Below, in pieces: positions 34,401 through 47,700 of a stretch of 64,000 bases of DNA; within the stretch, counting starts at the first letter, position 1; each line of letters opens with the position of its first letter. Source of the stretch: Smittia aterrima (Eukaryota > Arthropoda > Insecta > Diptera > Chironomidae); NCBI GenBank assembly GCA_033063855.1, contig CP093831.1, positions 7,502,001-7,566,000 on the forward strand. Reading direction: 5' to 3'. The position numbers were made by a program, and so were the translations under genes. The notes beneath the pieces are model-generated. The model was not told where the DNA came from, made no database searches, and was given only the letters and a program-made list of their open reading frames with translations.

Positions 34401-35709
34401 TGAGATATAATTTTGTCGCCTCTGCATTTCCCGCATGGAAAAAATGCTTCGTTTCCCTGCGATTGAAAATTCAATCACATTTAAAATTAATACGAAATCG
34501 TTTTAGAACGATAGTTACCTTCTCAGACACTTCTCGCCCCGAGCACACGTCGATTTCTCACTTGCAGATGCTAAAAAGTTTTTTTTTCTCGTCTCCACAA
34601 TCACCACCGAGGCGACGAGATTTCCAATTTTCGCCCTCAAGGGAACAGGGAAGAGAATCTAAAAGTGATTTTCAAGGTGCTAATGAAATCAGGATTGTAA
34701 AATGTAGCGACAAGATACTTTGCCCGCGCCACTCGCGCGCACGAATGTAATTTAAATAATTTTATGTCTTGATTTCTCATTACATTCAACTTCCGCTTTG
34801 CGGGGTGTGGGACGAATCTTCTCCTCGCAAAGTCAATTAAGTGATAGAAAAATAATTTCTAATTCATAACACCTGATAGCTAATTTCATTCGATACCCAC
34901 AATCATAATGAATACGATCAATTTCATTTTCGAGGAAAAAGATTGTGCGAGGGAATTTCATTGCGATGGGGAAACTTCTTCTCGTTGATAAGAAGAAAAA
35001 GAAGAACGCATCTTTATGAGACAAATTAACATTATTTATGTCGGAGTTTTCTTCTTCGCTCCTCCAGCGAACCGAAGTTCTCTACGACGATGAACAAGCA
35101 TCTTGTTATCATAGATAAAATAGCGACGAGACTTCGAACGAAAGTTCATTAATCAAAAAGCGGCGGCTCCGCTTAATTACTTGGTCTATGTTCTCCACAC
35201 TCGTCTGCTTATTTAGGCAGCAAAAGCAAACAAGCAAATATTATTTTATGCTCGCATTAATCAATTTCATGCAGTTATTTCATGTCGAAAAATTAATCAC
35301 TTTTCTCATTCTCTTCGGTACGTCGACCGGAGGAGAGAAATATGTATGAAAGCATATTTGGATTATTTTATTCCTTTTCATCGAAATGTATTAGTTGTAT
35401 TGCAAGAAATTAATGATGTGATGTAATTCAAAGCGCCCTCATTCATTGAAAAGCAAAGGAAAATCGTTTCAATCATTTTAAGGCATGATTGCGTCAAACG
35501 AATTTGTCACTCTCAGTGAAAGGAAAAAAAAGTTTGCGTCATTCTTTGTCTTTGTAGTAAAGAAGAATTTTCTTTAATTTTCCTTCTTTTTGCTTTTTTC
35601 ATTCTTATCCACAGGTGATGCGGCGGAAATTTCAGCGACGAATAATGGCGCCACCAGAAAGTCATCAATTCTAATTCTCTTTCTAATACTTTGTAAAAAA
35701 TTGTTGTAA
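31413..35709 (+). CDS. DPR-family two-Ig neuronal surface protein, copy 2 (divergent)
   Basis: Five exons, 31413-31545, 31919-32272, 32425-32615, 32722-32887 and 35615-35709, encode 312 aa. Seen: a hydrophobic N-terminal segment consistent with a signal peptide (about 8-26); Ig1 with Cys81, Trp93 and GVYECQINTEP (Cys145); Ig2 with Cys197, Trp216 and DSGKYSC (Cys262); and a short hydrophobic end (ILILFLILC) finished by KKLL. The YECQ-NTEP text and the GGVSI motif place it with the DPR family. It departs from typical members in Ig1: FWIRNSDTTILT replaces SWxRxRDxHxLT, and no N-glycosylation sequon is present anywhere. Its two Ig1 internal introns are absent compared with copy 1. The start is fixed by an in-frame TAA at 31392-31394. 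The role is inferred to be cell-surface recognition. The partner and orthologue are unknown, and another small two-Ig family cannot be excluded. Confidence 0.9.
31546..31918 (+). other. Intron 1 of DPR copy 2 (373 bp)
   Basis: The donor is GTGAAT and the acceptor TTCAAG, in phase 1, the same phase and relative position as intron 1 of copy 1. Nothing else was seen in it. Confidence 0.85.
32888..35614 (+). other. Last intron of DPR copy 2 (2.7 kb)
   Basis: The donor is GTAAGT and the acceptor CCACAG, in phase 1, separating Ig2 from the C-terminal anchor exon. Its length leaves room for an alternative terminal exon. Open frames within (up to 116 codons at 34400-34750) show no domain. Confidence 0.8.
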
Positions 35710-35747
35710 GTTTTAATTCCGCTTTTGTATTTTACGATCGAGTAAAC

Positions 35748-35753
35748 AATAAA
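35748..35753 (+). promoter_or_regulatory. Poly(A) signal of DPR copy 2
   Basis: An AATAAA lies 39 nt past the stop codon. It supports 35615-35709 as a true terminal exon. Confidence 0.6.
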
Positions 35754-35774
35754 TTAAGAGCTTTTTATGCCAGC

Positions 35775-38700
35775 AAAGAAAAGTTTCTCATTTTTCTGCG
35801 AAAGTCGTCTGCTAACGACGAGCGATGTTCATCTTCGCTTTTGCAATTTCCTTGAATTGAAGAAAATTTTCAGAATCGATTGCAGAAATTGTCCCTCACA
35901 TGTGAATTCTCAAATTTGAATTGAACAAATGCCAAGAAAAGCTTTCGTCGCCCAAGGAGAAAGAAAGAAAGCAAGAGGAAAAGCTTTGCGAACAAAAGCG
36001 TCTCGTTAGCCAAGCTTTCTTTTCAACGCAGTACATTGAGTGCCAAGTGAGATAAAAAGTTTGTCCTTAAATCTTCCTTCACATGCGGCATTGTGTCTAA
36101 TTGAATGAGAACGACCAGTAACGAAATGCTATCGTCAGTGATTGTTCGCCAGGAAACCCAACTCAACTCAACTCGAAGTGGGAAAGTCAAGAAAAATTAC
36201 AAAATATTCTCGGATTGCAGTCGAGATTCTGTGCATTTCTTTTAGAATTAATTCTCTTGGGTCGTGAGTGTAGAACGAAAGATGTAGTTTTGAGCTTTCG
36301 CCATAGACAAACTGAATCTTCACTTGAAGTTGCAATGGTATAAGCTTGAGGCATTTTCTAAACACTCTAACACGAAACCACTTTGTCTATGATTTCGCTT
36401 TTCTTGTCAGCATCATATATCGTGAAAGTTATCCTCTTCTTGCATTCTCTGAAACAGCTCCGCAAACACAATTGTTCGCTTCTTAAATTACAAGAGAGAA
36501 CTCTGTTTATATTTTATGCATTTCGTGTGTTTTTCAAAGCGATTATGTATGAGCGGTGAAGCAAGTTCTGATGTGGAACAGCACAGAGCATCGTCTTCGT
36601 CGTCTTGGAAATCATCACAGCACTTAACAGTTTCGCATTCAATTTTTCATGTTTCGTGGAAGCGAACAGAACAGTTTTCAGAATTTATCGTCCAAAAGCT
36701 CTTTCAATTGTACGAATAATTTAATTTTGATGAAAAATATGGTTTGAGCTCTTAAAGATGATGGATGTTCTTTGCGTCAGGTTTGACATGTACGAAAGTA
36801 GAGATAAAAGAGATTTTTGATTTAATACTTGTGCGAGCAAAACGGCTGCGACAGCCGAAAATAAAAAAAGTTTTCTCCATGGTTTTGTCTGAGTGCAAAT
36901 TCTTCTTTCTCTAACCAGCCGCATGAGTGAGAAGACAAGAGCTTAATCCATCAAAACTGTCTTCTTATCCGGTACCGCCGTCGTCTCTCCACCATCACCC
37001 ATCATACCAAACAAATCTCACACAACTTAAACAGATCAACTGAATCTGAGGATGTTTACAGATGATGGCGTGAAGTCTTTAACCCAAATTCATGTTTCGT
37101 CTCTCATTCTCTGCTCCTCCTTTTGCTTACTCTACTTCCAAAGGATCAGCTGCTACATAAAGCAAGCTTGTGTGTTAATGACTGCTTTACATTTTTAAAG
37201 ACGCTATTCATTTTCTGGTAATTTAAGCATAGCTCAACTAATGAGATTCACAGACAGGAATTCTCATTCTACATTGAGTCAGAATACACTTGCGGAGTTG
37301 AGGGAACCTGCATCGTTTGTTTACGTGTTTGCATAAAGATTCAACATCAGCTTATAAACTATCAGGGAGCCATAAAACTCATCCTTAACAGAAATAAACT
37401 AAACTTGAAATCCTATCCAGCATGTAAACCGAACAACAATCGACTTTGTGCTCGTGCATGAAGCGACAAATGTCGGCGAGGAAAGGAGAAAAAGAAAAAT
37501 CGGAACGATTGGGGGAAAATAAAAATAAATGCCTACGTTGCTTAAAAGTTTCGTTTGTCGGGCTCGGACGATAATGTGATAAGCACAAACATCATAATCC
37601 GAACATAAAACTTTTCTCTTCATGGCGACAAGAAAGACGAAATGGGATTCCCGGTAGGCCTCCAATAAAATGTGGAGAAGACAAAGGACGCACGTACGAT
37701 TTCTTTGGACTTTTTCATTTTTATCCAAGAGTTTTTATCAAGAGAGGTCGTCGTTCTTCTTATCAGCGACTGTTCTCGATCATGCGTAACAATGAATGAA
37801 ACAATCTTCTGCTTTCCAATGTAACATTCGTTGGTTTCCAGTGAAACAGAACTTCGCATCAGGCTCGACTTAATTTTAAATTGAGTCATAACTTTTAATC
37901 TTCGCTCAAATAACGACATTTTCCGTAACGGATTTTTACTCGAGTAAACTTTTTTTTTATCCGCCGAGAGGAAGGTAAATTCAGGCATAGTTAAATTCTC
38001 GGCAGAGATAAACAGTTTTCTATTATGAGGATGAGTCCCTCAACAATTTTTGATATTCCCCCAGCGAGTCACGAGAAGAAAGTTTCGTTTTCGTGATGAT
38101 ACAGAACAAAAAGTGTGGAGCAGTGGAGCGAGGTGAAATAAAACTCCGATAAAACTTTTTCTCCTTCCCCACTTCCTTCATTGATGAAAATTTTTCTCTC
38201 AACAAAAAAAAAGAACTCGCTTGATTATTCAAACACTCACACTGCGGTGCCGAGTACATAAGAATTTAATCAATTGTTATAGTTTTCAGCATGGTTCATT
38301 ATTTTCAAATATCGCAGCAGTAGCTCGAGGGCGTCGTCGCATGTTAGCAATTTTGCATTGGCTATACAAATGGAAAGCAGCACCGAGAGCTTACGAAAGG
38401 TAACGAAATAAATTTTGCATAATTCATTCAGGGAAAACGGATTAAAGACATCGCTCTATGTGACATGTGTTAATCCTTGCTCGAAGTAACCTAACAATCA
38501 TCAAATAGAGCCAGAAAAGCTTTCAGAATCTCTCGTTCCGAGAAGCTTTCAGTATCATCCAAGCCTCGCTTTATCTTTGATAATGAATGAAAACACTTAA
38601 AGCTTTCCGGGGGTTCGTTCGTTATAAGAAATTTAATTCCGAGCAGGTATCCTTTATCTCGAATGCTAACATCTAAAAGTCTCAAATCTTAGAAAGATCC

Positions 38701-41700
38701 AAAAAAAAAGGAAAAATGCCCGAAGAAAGCACCACTTGATGTCGTTGGAATCTTATAATTAAGTTTCGGGCTTTGCCCTAAACTTTAATACAAAATGGAA
38801 AGGTAAAAGAAAGAAAAAGAAGAAAAGAGTAAAATCACAACAGAGAATAATAATTTGGTGATAAACTCACATGAGATGGTTGCAAAACATACCGAAAGCC
38901 ACTGAAAGTTTCGTTCAATGTGTGAAAATTTGTTCGGATTTCTTTAATAGGGGAGAAAATATAGCTTTGATTAAGGTAACAACTCCACACCTGTTCTTTG
39001 GCGTAAACTTTGGTTGCCGCGGTTCACTCAATTAAACCCGAGAGGATTGAAAATTTCTTTTCTCTTTCATTCAGTCATTTCTCATCGCCCGAGAAGCATT
39101 CGACAGAGGTATTAACGACCTTTGGGTGACCATTCTCTTGAATCTCCTTAGGGAACGAATATGTTAAACTTTCCTTTAAAAGATAAAGAGCTTTTGAAAG
39201 CTGAACCTCCTTCATTTTTCATTCAAGTTAGAGAGCAACCTAATTCTGAAAACAGAAACGTTTCTCCTACCGCAAATTATTTTTGAAGGAAATTTTCATC
39301 CTCAACCTATCTGCGGGTTGTTTATTGACTTAGCCTAATTTTCTTCTTTCACAGCTCGTCAGAATCATTAGAAGGCCATGCTCGAAAAAGGTTTTCTCTG
39401 AATGAATAATATTTTTGAGATGTTGACTTTCGATGTCTTAAGACTTAAGCTTATTTTCATTTAGAATCGAATTGATCTGACATAAATATTTTATTCTTCT
39501 CAAGACTTCAACAGCTTTAAAGTGCTTTAATACCTTTTAAGTTCGTGGCCTACCTCAAATATATTCATTAATCTTGAATTAATACTCCGTAAGAAAATTG
39601 AAACCAACACAAACATTGACTAATTGATCCTTCAGATAATTCCAAAATATAATTGAAACCCAGAAGTTCCCTCAAATTTTACGATTCTCATTGAAAACAG
39701 TATTTTCTTTTAATCATTCTGAACGGTAATTTAATTTTCCGAACGAGAAAATTAGCATCCATGCTCTTCCATTGGGGGTTCAAAGCCATAACATTACAGA
39801 CTGATTTACACTGTTCGACATGGAAAAAGGTTGAGCATAACAACGGCAATTGAACATGAAATTCTATTGAGCATCTGGCTTGTTGTTCTCTCTCCTGTAA
39901 ATTTCAACCGAAAGTTCACTACTCCCAACCCAAATTTTAATTTTATCACCAGCAGTTTCCTTATGAAGAAATTTTCAGCACACAGCAGTTTAATAAAAAT
40001 AAAAATAAATTCCAGCCGCCATACAAAATACAATATTCGGTCGCATTCGGATGTTCATGTATTATTGATGGAGGGATTGAAAGCACACTCTGTTTGAAAC
40101 ATAAAAGTGTTTATTGGTTTAACGAGCAGGGTTCTCGCTTTCTTCGAGGCTTCGCCGATATCAACGAACAGCTTTATTTACTCATTTTGGATTCGTTTTT
40201 TTTTCTGTGCAGTTCAGACTTTTTTCTTCACGTTCACCGAAAACTTCGTTTTGTCGGCGAACAGCTCACGAAGCAAGTCACTAAAAGCTTCTACGAGGGC
40301 AAACTACGTGCGAACGACCAAATAAATATTTTTTGAATTGATGAACACGAAGCATCAACTTGACATTTGAGCTAAAACTCTATGGCAGACGAGAAGATGA
40401 GCAAAAAGCTCTCCAGCAAAATAAATAGCGCAATTTTCTATAAAAAAGAGTGAACGTCCAAAGCGTTTGATTCTTTTTCAGCATCATTGCTCGTCGCTCC
40501 GATGTCGGCATGTTCCAACTTTCAATATAACGTCAATCATTCATGAGAGAGTTAGTGAGAACAAAAACGTCCCATCGATTCTACGAGGGCATCAATTTTA
40601 TTTTGAGTTTCTAGATCGAAATTTGATTTCCGAAAAGAGCATTGCTAAGCGATGAGACATAGACATCACTTGAACAAAAAGTTATCAAACTTAATTCTGT
40701 TGACGGCAAAATGTTTTACAACCTGAGGCGATCAAGCTCTTTACAAAGCAATTTTCTATGATTCGAAGAGTGAAGGTCGTACATCAAACTCTGCTGCTAC
40801 TTTATTTGTTGCCATTAAATGACTTTCACTATAAGAAAAGGACGGAAAATTACTCAGAGCTCGATACCATAAAAAGCACATTAAAGGAGTCAGTAAAAAG
40901 TTAAACAACTCAATATTTCAACGCAATATGATTTACTGACCTGAATCACACTCGTTTCGCTAGATAGAAAAAATAAATCCGACTAACGAATTGAATGAGG
41001 GAGAAAGCATTGAACTAACGGCCACTCGTTCGAAACGATGTTGTTAAGTGACGCTGTTAGTCTTTTGATCAATATGTGGCCTTTAATATGCCGAAGCTTT
41101 TAGTAACTCAAGAGCTTTTAATGACAACGAGTGTCACTTAACATCTCTGCTTTAGAAAGCAGAGAGGAACTGCTTGTATCAATGTTAAGTAGAAACTTCC
41201 TGTCCACACGCAGAGAGTTCCACCCTCGCAAGGATCAAAGGCGAAAAGGGAGACGAGTGATTTAAGCGCACTCCAATATTTCAAATCAGCGATGCGAAAC
41301 GAGAAGTAGGGAAACATAAACGGAAATTGGGTTTTTGGACATTATTTTATTGACTTCAATGTAGATGTATGGCTCTTTTATTCTTTTCTATCTCTTCGCC
41401 ACCACCCGCTAACTCACATTGCCTGCCAGGGATGTCTGAGACGAATGCTTACGATCACTTGAAACTTAAGCTTGTTACAAATCTCTGGAGGCTCATAAAA
41501 AGCAATCTGCGATAATAATAACTTTAGTTATTCTTCTTCCTCTTCTTCCTCACAGTCCTTTCTCCCTTTCTGTCGCTGCCGGAATTGCGTAAATTTATTT
41601 CATGTTATAATGGCGAAATCATTAGAAAGCATTTCAAGTACTAAGGTACTCGCTTATAAAATGTGTTTCCATCTCTGAGTCTCACTTACAACGAGAGGAG

Positions 41701-44700
41701 GACGCGCCGAACAAAAGAAACAAAGCCAGTGCGAACAGCGAAAAGAAAAATGAAAATTGCAAAACAAAAGCAATTTCGAAAAACAAAAAATCACTTCAGC
41801 GCCTTTGCCTGCTCGTACAACAACTTGTTCCGTTTTTGCTTTGCTCTCGTTTTAGGTCTGAGTGAAATATGTTGGAGGAAATATGATTCATAATAAGCAT
41901 TAGACATCGAGCAGAGGCACTTTCAAAGGAGAGGAGTGAAACTTTCACTCGAGCAACGCCAGCAGAAGAAAAGATTAAGTTTTATTTTGCTTTTTATGAA
42001 TCCAGAGGAGAATTTACAGCTCTCAAATCATTTTTACAACAGAAGGGAGAAGAAGGATAAAAATTTAACAGCGGCGTTATAAAACCTAAAATGCCGTTGT
42101 TTAACGAGCGAATGCTTTTTCTTATTCTCAAAAAGCCTCAAAACAACCCGAAATCAATTAAGTGAGAAACTCATTCAATATCAACATTCGGCCGAACAAA
42201 GCAGACGCTCACACACACTCAACGAGCATGAAAGCGAGGCGAGCAGTAAATATAAATCAAATTGCACGAAACAAAAAATCTATGAAAACCACTTGAAGAG
42301 GTAGAGAGTGTTTCGTGCTTGCTTTTCCTCTTGAAAAATATTTCTACCGAGAAATCATTTAATGAAGTTTTCAATTATTTCCACATAATTTGACTTTTTC
42401 CACAGCCTCTTCCAGCTCGTTTTGTTTATTTAATGGTTGGCTGTCCATCAACAATGGATTCGAGTGGGAGCAGTTATTTTCCACGGTAAAATTTTCATTT
42501 TGTTTTAAAAGCTTTTTCATTGAAATTCATCTTTCTCTCTCTCCATCAGCCTACTCGCATTTTGATGAAAAGCTTAGTAGGTTGCTGATATTTTTATCTT
42601 TTAAATTCCATTACTTGGAAATGCTTCGATTAAAATCGGACTGAGATTAAGGATGTTTGAGCGATTAAACTCAATTCAATTCCCAAAATGAACCTTAATC
42701 TTATCTCTGGATCGTTAACGGGTGCTCTCGCCTAGTTTCCGGCTATTACTGAAAGTTCATCTCGATGCCAGAAAACTTTCCTCCCGAGACTTATCACGAA
42801 CTTTTTTCTCTTCTTATCATTAATTTATTCCGATATTAAAAGTAACTGTTCATCCCTTTTTACGTTCTCGAAGGAATTGCGGGGAAGAGAGGGAGCAAAT
42901 CAAATTGAATCAGTCGAAATGATTTCGTCATATCTCTTTACGATTCTCTCACTTGAGATTTTCAAGTCTAGAAGGGCTTACGAGGCTCTTGCGATGTGTT
43001 GACCCGAAAAGAAATTGTTATTTCGGATAGTTGACTCATTCCTTCCGAAAGGATGATCTTCATCGTAGCCTCTCTCCCACGACGGCCTCAAGCTGCGTAA
43101 TTGCTTTCGCTCTGCCGTGATTTGGTTCTGTTGTGCTGCCGAGTAAAGCTCCGAAGAAGAATGAAGCACATCGGGACGGGATATCGACACAACTGTTACG
43201 GTTCAACTGAGGGCTCTAACTTTCTACGATGACCGTTTTTGGTCGTTCGATGTGAAAACGTGCTTCAAAATAGAAATAAGGATTATTTTATCTGAGACTT
43301 TCATTTCTCTGCTATGGCCACTCGAGGGTTGCTCCTTGCTCTAAATAAATAAAACATCATCGATGATTTTAGTACACGAATGCGTGTGGAAAGTAAATGT
43401 TTGATGCTCGGATAAGTGGATGGGGGTGACTTGAGCTTTTTGGTGTGTTGGTCGCCTCGGTCTCGGTCTCACAGGAGGGGAGCCAAGAAAATTGTGCGGC
43501 AGACATTGAATGAAGAATAAGCAGCAAAAGAATAATAATGAAATAAAGCATCAGACACAATCTGGGATTGTTATGAAATTTTTATTCGTTTAAATGAATT
43601 CTCGCTTCGCTTTGGTTAAGATAAATTTTATTCATCTTGACTCGAGAGAAGGGTGCGACTGCTAGTGATGGCAGCATGAAAAGTCATTACTCAAAGTTGA
43701 AGCTGAAAGCTTTGCTCTCGCTAATGCAACGCGTGATAGACAAAAGCTGCACCCGAGAGTAGAAGGAATTTAAAGTTTTTCATTAACTAAACTTCCTCGG
43801 ATAGACGACTCCCTCGGCTTTTTGTTATGCATTGGATTTTTCTCTTCTGCGGACCAGATTTTACAAAACTCTCGAGGTTCAGTAGTTTTTCGTTTCTTCG
43901 TATTCTTTATCAAATTAAAACACTTGGATTCATTTTTGAGCTGCATAAATAAAAAAAGTGTGCCAGCCAGGAAATAAATTGCATTTCCTCGTTCTCTTCG
44001 TTTTTGTTTCGCTTTTAATTTCAGCTGCGATGTTGTGGTAGAGAGTGCAATGAATTTCCCAGAGCCGAAGCTTCATTATGTAAATTATTTAAAATTAAAA
44101 AAAAAACGAGAACTTTTTACAAAAGATGACTTAATTAAACATTTTTTTTCGCTTCCATTCGCGTTCGCTTTCAAAAAATTTAATTGTCACCCTGAGCTGC
44201 GAGCTTCAGACTCTCAAGAGACTTATTTGACATTTCATGTTTATTTGATTCCTTCCAACAATGAAAACGTGTTCTTTCCGATTTGTCAAGTGCCTTGTTG
44301 CCTTGCCGTGGAAAAAAAAGCTTCACTTCAAATATTTATTTATTTTCTCCCTCGCATTTTCGCATTTCCGTCGATTTTCCTCGAAAGTGTGTGCCGGAAT
44401 TTGGAAGGCGTCGTTGTTTTCATTGAAAGATTTTCTCGGGGAATGAAAGTACTTTAGGGGGTTGTTTATAAGTTGAAAGCCATTGTTTGTTTGATGAAAC
44501 TTTTCGGATCGGGATCTTTCAAAAGTGTTGCCGGGGTTAAACGTTGCTTTCCCTCCAATTCATTACGCAATTTCCCGATAAATTCGAGTTTCAATAAAAC
44601 GTAGAGTCGAAGAATCGCAGGCTAGATAGCGATTGCTGGAGAATTGTATGTTTTACGTGCTACATGTGAATGCGAGCTTTTTTGAAATGGGAAGAACTAA

Positions 44701-47700
44701 GAAGAAGAAGTGATGGAAAAGTTTCGTCGAAAAAAAAACGAAGTTGGGGATTCACTTTTATTTTTCGACAGAGCAGAAATAAGAAATTCGAATGTAGGTA
44801 TTCAAATTAGGCGTTTTTTATTGCCAATGCTTGCTATCCTAGCATCAGTTAGATTCTTTTTCCCTCGCTCGTCAATTTATTTCCCTGTGTGCCGACGAAA
44901 AAAGAAGCGAAACGAGAATGGAAGTTCTTCGCTTTCGATTTAAATTATATAAACTTCTCAGCTGGGATAGATGCTCATGATCCGAGAGAAGATATTGAAA
45001 AGAACTTTACGTTTTTTCAGTGGATGAAGGAGATAGAAGAGAAGAAGAGTGAGGTTAATGAAAGATTAATGCCTTGACGAAGACTCGACATCTACCGCCA
45101 CAGTGTTTTTCAATTCAGTTCGCAAAGGATGTCGATTTGTTATTTTTCGTTTTATAATCCTTTTAACACTCACTTTTCTTTGGAGCCTTTCCACCCACCC
45201 ATTGTCTTTAATGAAAAGCACATTTAATAGATAATGTCGGAAGGGAACTGTGAAATCAGATTCAAGGATTTTTCGCCATGGGGAATGCAAAATAAAGCAA
45301 ACAGAATTATCAATCAAATGTTTGAAAGAAATATATTCTACCTTTAAGCTCTTGTCTTCAAAGCTTTAGCTGTGCTTTGCGAAAACATTTGGAGTTCTCC
45401 GATTTTTTTGTTGGATTGAAGATAAGTAAACCTTGATGAATGAGGGGAAGTCTTTTCAAGGGAGGCGAAATGCATGATTGGAGATAAGAAAACGCTTTTC
45501 TTTCGGAGTAACGAGAGCAGAAAATTCATCTGTTTAAAAGGCTTCAGGACATTGAAGCTTTGCTTAATGGATTTTAAAATTCGAGTTTGCATAAACTGGG
45601 GAAAATGTCGTCGAAATCAATGAAGAAGAAGCTCATGTCAGCTTTTTGTTGTTTATTCGTTCCTTTAAATTCTCGAAAGTTTATTTACCGATGAAGAGCT
45701 CAGATTTCCCAATTTGGAAAAATTTGATCTCGAAATATCAGAACTTGACCTGATCAGATTTTCCCAATTTCCCTCGGAGAAAATTTTCCCTCAATAATTT
45801 CATCTCGAATTACCCGAAGCTCTTTAAAGTTCTGAATAGCTTTCGCTGCTCGTTCTCAGCTAAGGGAAAAAGTTGTTATTGTCTGTACGTGATATCCTAA
45901 TTGACCTCTCACAGCTTCGACAGCGCGAAATTTGCTCGGCGCGCCTGTTTGCAAAGTTTTCATGTTTCTGATTAACACATTTTGATCATTTAGCGAATAA
46001 TGAGTTTTGTTCGTGGAAATTCATTAGATAAAGTGATGCTTGTTGAATTTATCGCCATCGTCGTTTGAAAGGAACGCAAACTTTTCCGTTTCCCAATGAA
46101 CAAGTCACACACAACGAAACACATAAACAGCGGATTTACATCACAAGATGGGAAGAAACAAACTGCTATTGAGAGGCGAAATATATTCCAAAGTTTTTTT
46201 TGCGTGACTGAGTTTAGCACAAATGCCTCAATTTGCGAGCAAAAGGGTAGCGCACTTAAATGAAATATTTATAGCCGACCGATTAAACTTTTGAATCTTC
46301 GACACTCTCTCCGTTTATCGTCACGTAAGCTGAACGTCGGATGATGCTCAATCGTGAGCACTGCTGTGTCGAAGTTGAAATTGATTCGAAACTTTCCGAA
46401 TACTTTACGAAGCATCGAACGTTTCAATCCTCTTGATGAACTCTTCAGAAAAATGATTTCCAACGTCACAGAGACTTTAATCAATTTTAAAGCCAAACCC
46501 TGATGAATTTTTAATAAATTAGCGCCATGTCTTTGACTCATCTATCGTTCGAAGCTTTTTCTCGGTTGAGAGCGTTTCGATTGGCTTCGTAAAAGCTTTG
46601 ACTCACAAAGCGTTTAATGAAAGTTTGATTGGTCTCCCAGTTGATGCAATTCTGGAAACTTTTAGTTCGACCAGCGATGTAGGTCTCACATTCTAGCTTC
46701 AAACTCTTCACACATTTCTCCACCAGTCAGACCTGAAAACGAGAACATCATGTCGCCATATAATTCCAATTTAAATAGTTGAAGCAGTTGTTAATGGAAA
46801 CTTAATTGCTATAAAGTTTTTTGCGATTCGTCGTTAGTGTCGTATGTGATGTTAATTACAGAGAACGTCATTGCAACTCCTCCACGAAGAAGGATAACGA
46901 GAATTTAAGTTAATCTCTCTTCCTGATTTCATTATACGTTTCTTCGCGTCCATAGACTTCAATCTTTGCTGAATAAACATTTGTTGTGATAGTGACAGCG
47001 ACGCGCTTCAATTGAAATCAATTACATCAATTTGTTCTTCAAGTTGATAACGAAAGTGCGTCAATTTAAATTGAGACTCACTTAAATCAAGTCGTCTGAA
47101 GTCTCTAAGAGATTCGTTTGATAATATCACAGGCATTGGATAATTTAATTATTAGGCAATTATTACTGACATTCTTGCGTGTCTCGACTCTCGTCTCCTA
47201 TGATAATTGAGCCTTCACCCGACATCGATAACTTCACATCATTCAACAAGTCTCACTAAATTGAATCATTCACGTTTTCACGTCTCCAACATTGTCGTTT
47301 AATGTTGCTCTTCTTCACCAGTCGTACAACAATTCCCAAGCGTCAATATGTCAAAAGCGATTACAGTAATGTGTGTAAGTAGAACAACTGTGTGTTTGGA
47401 TATTCAAAAGAAAAAGAGAATCACAGAAAATTATTTCATGTCGTCATCAAAAATCGAACGAACATGTGTTTTGCAAAGTGTGAGCAAAGAGAAGGAAAGA
47501 ACAAATTCTGATTCAGCACACACATCCAGAGTCATTTTCGTGTAAAAAGCCGGTCACGAGAGAAATAAAAGCAGAGAAATATTTTCAAATGAATTAAAGA
47601 TAAAGTGACTATTGAATTGCGTTTAAAATGAAGGAAAAGTGACGAACAACGAATATCGTGTTATCGTCAACAAATCGTGCTAAGGTCTTTCCACTCCAAA

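Noticed and set aside
34400..34750. 116-codon plus-strand frame inside the last intron of DPR copy 2
   Set aside because: No Ig, membrane or signal features, and no matching splice sites in the right phase.
37399..37988. Overlapping minus-strand frames of 109 and 122 codons
   Set aside because: Their composition looks random, the frames overlap each other, and no family is recognisable.
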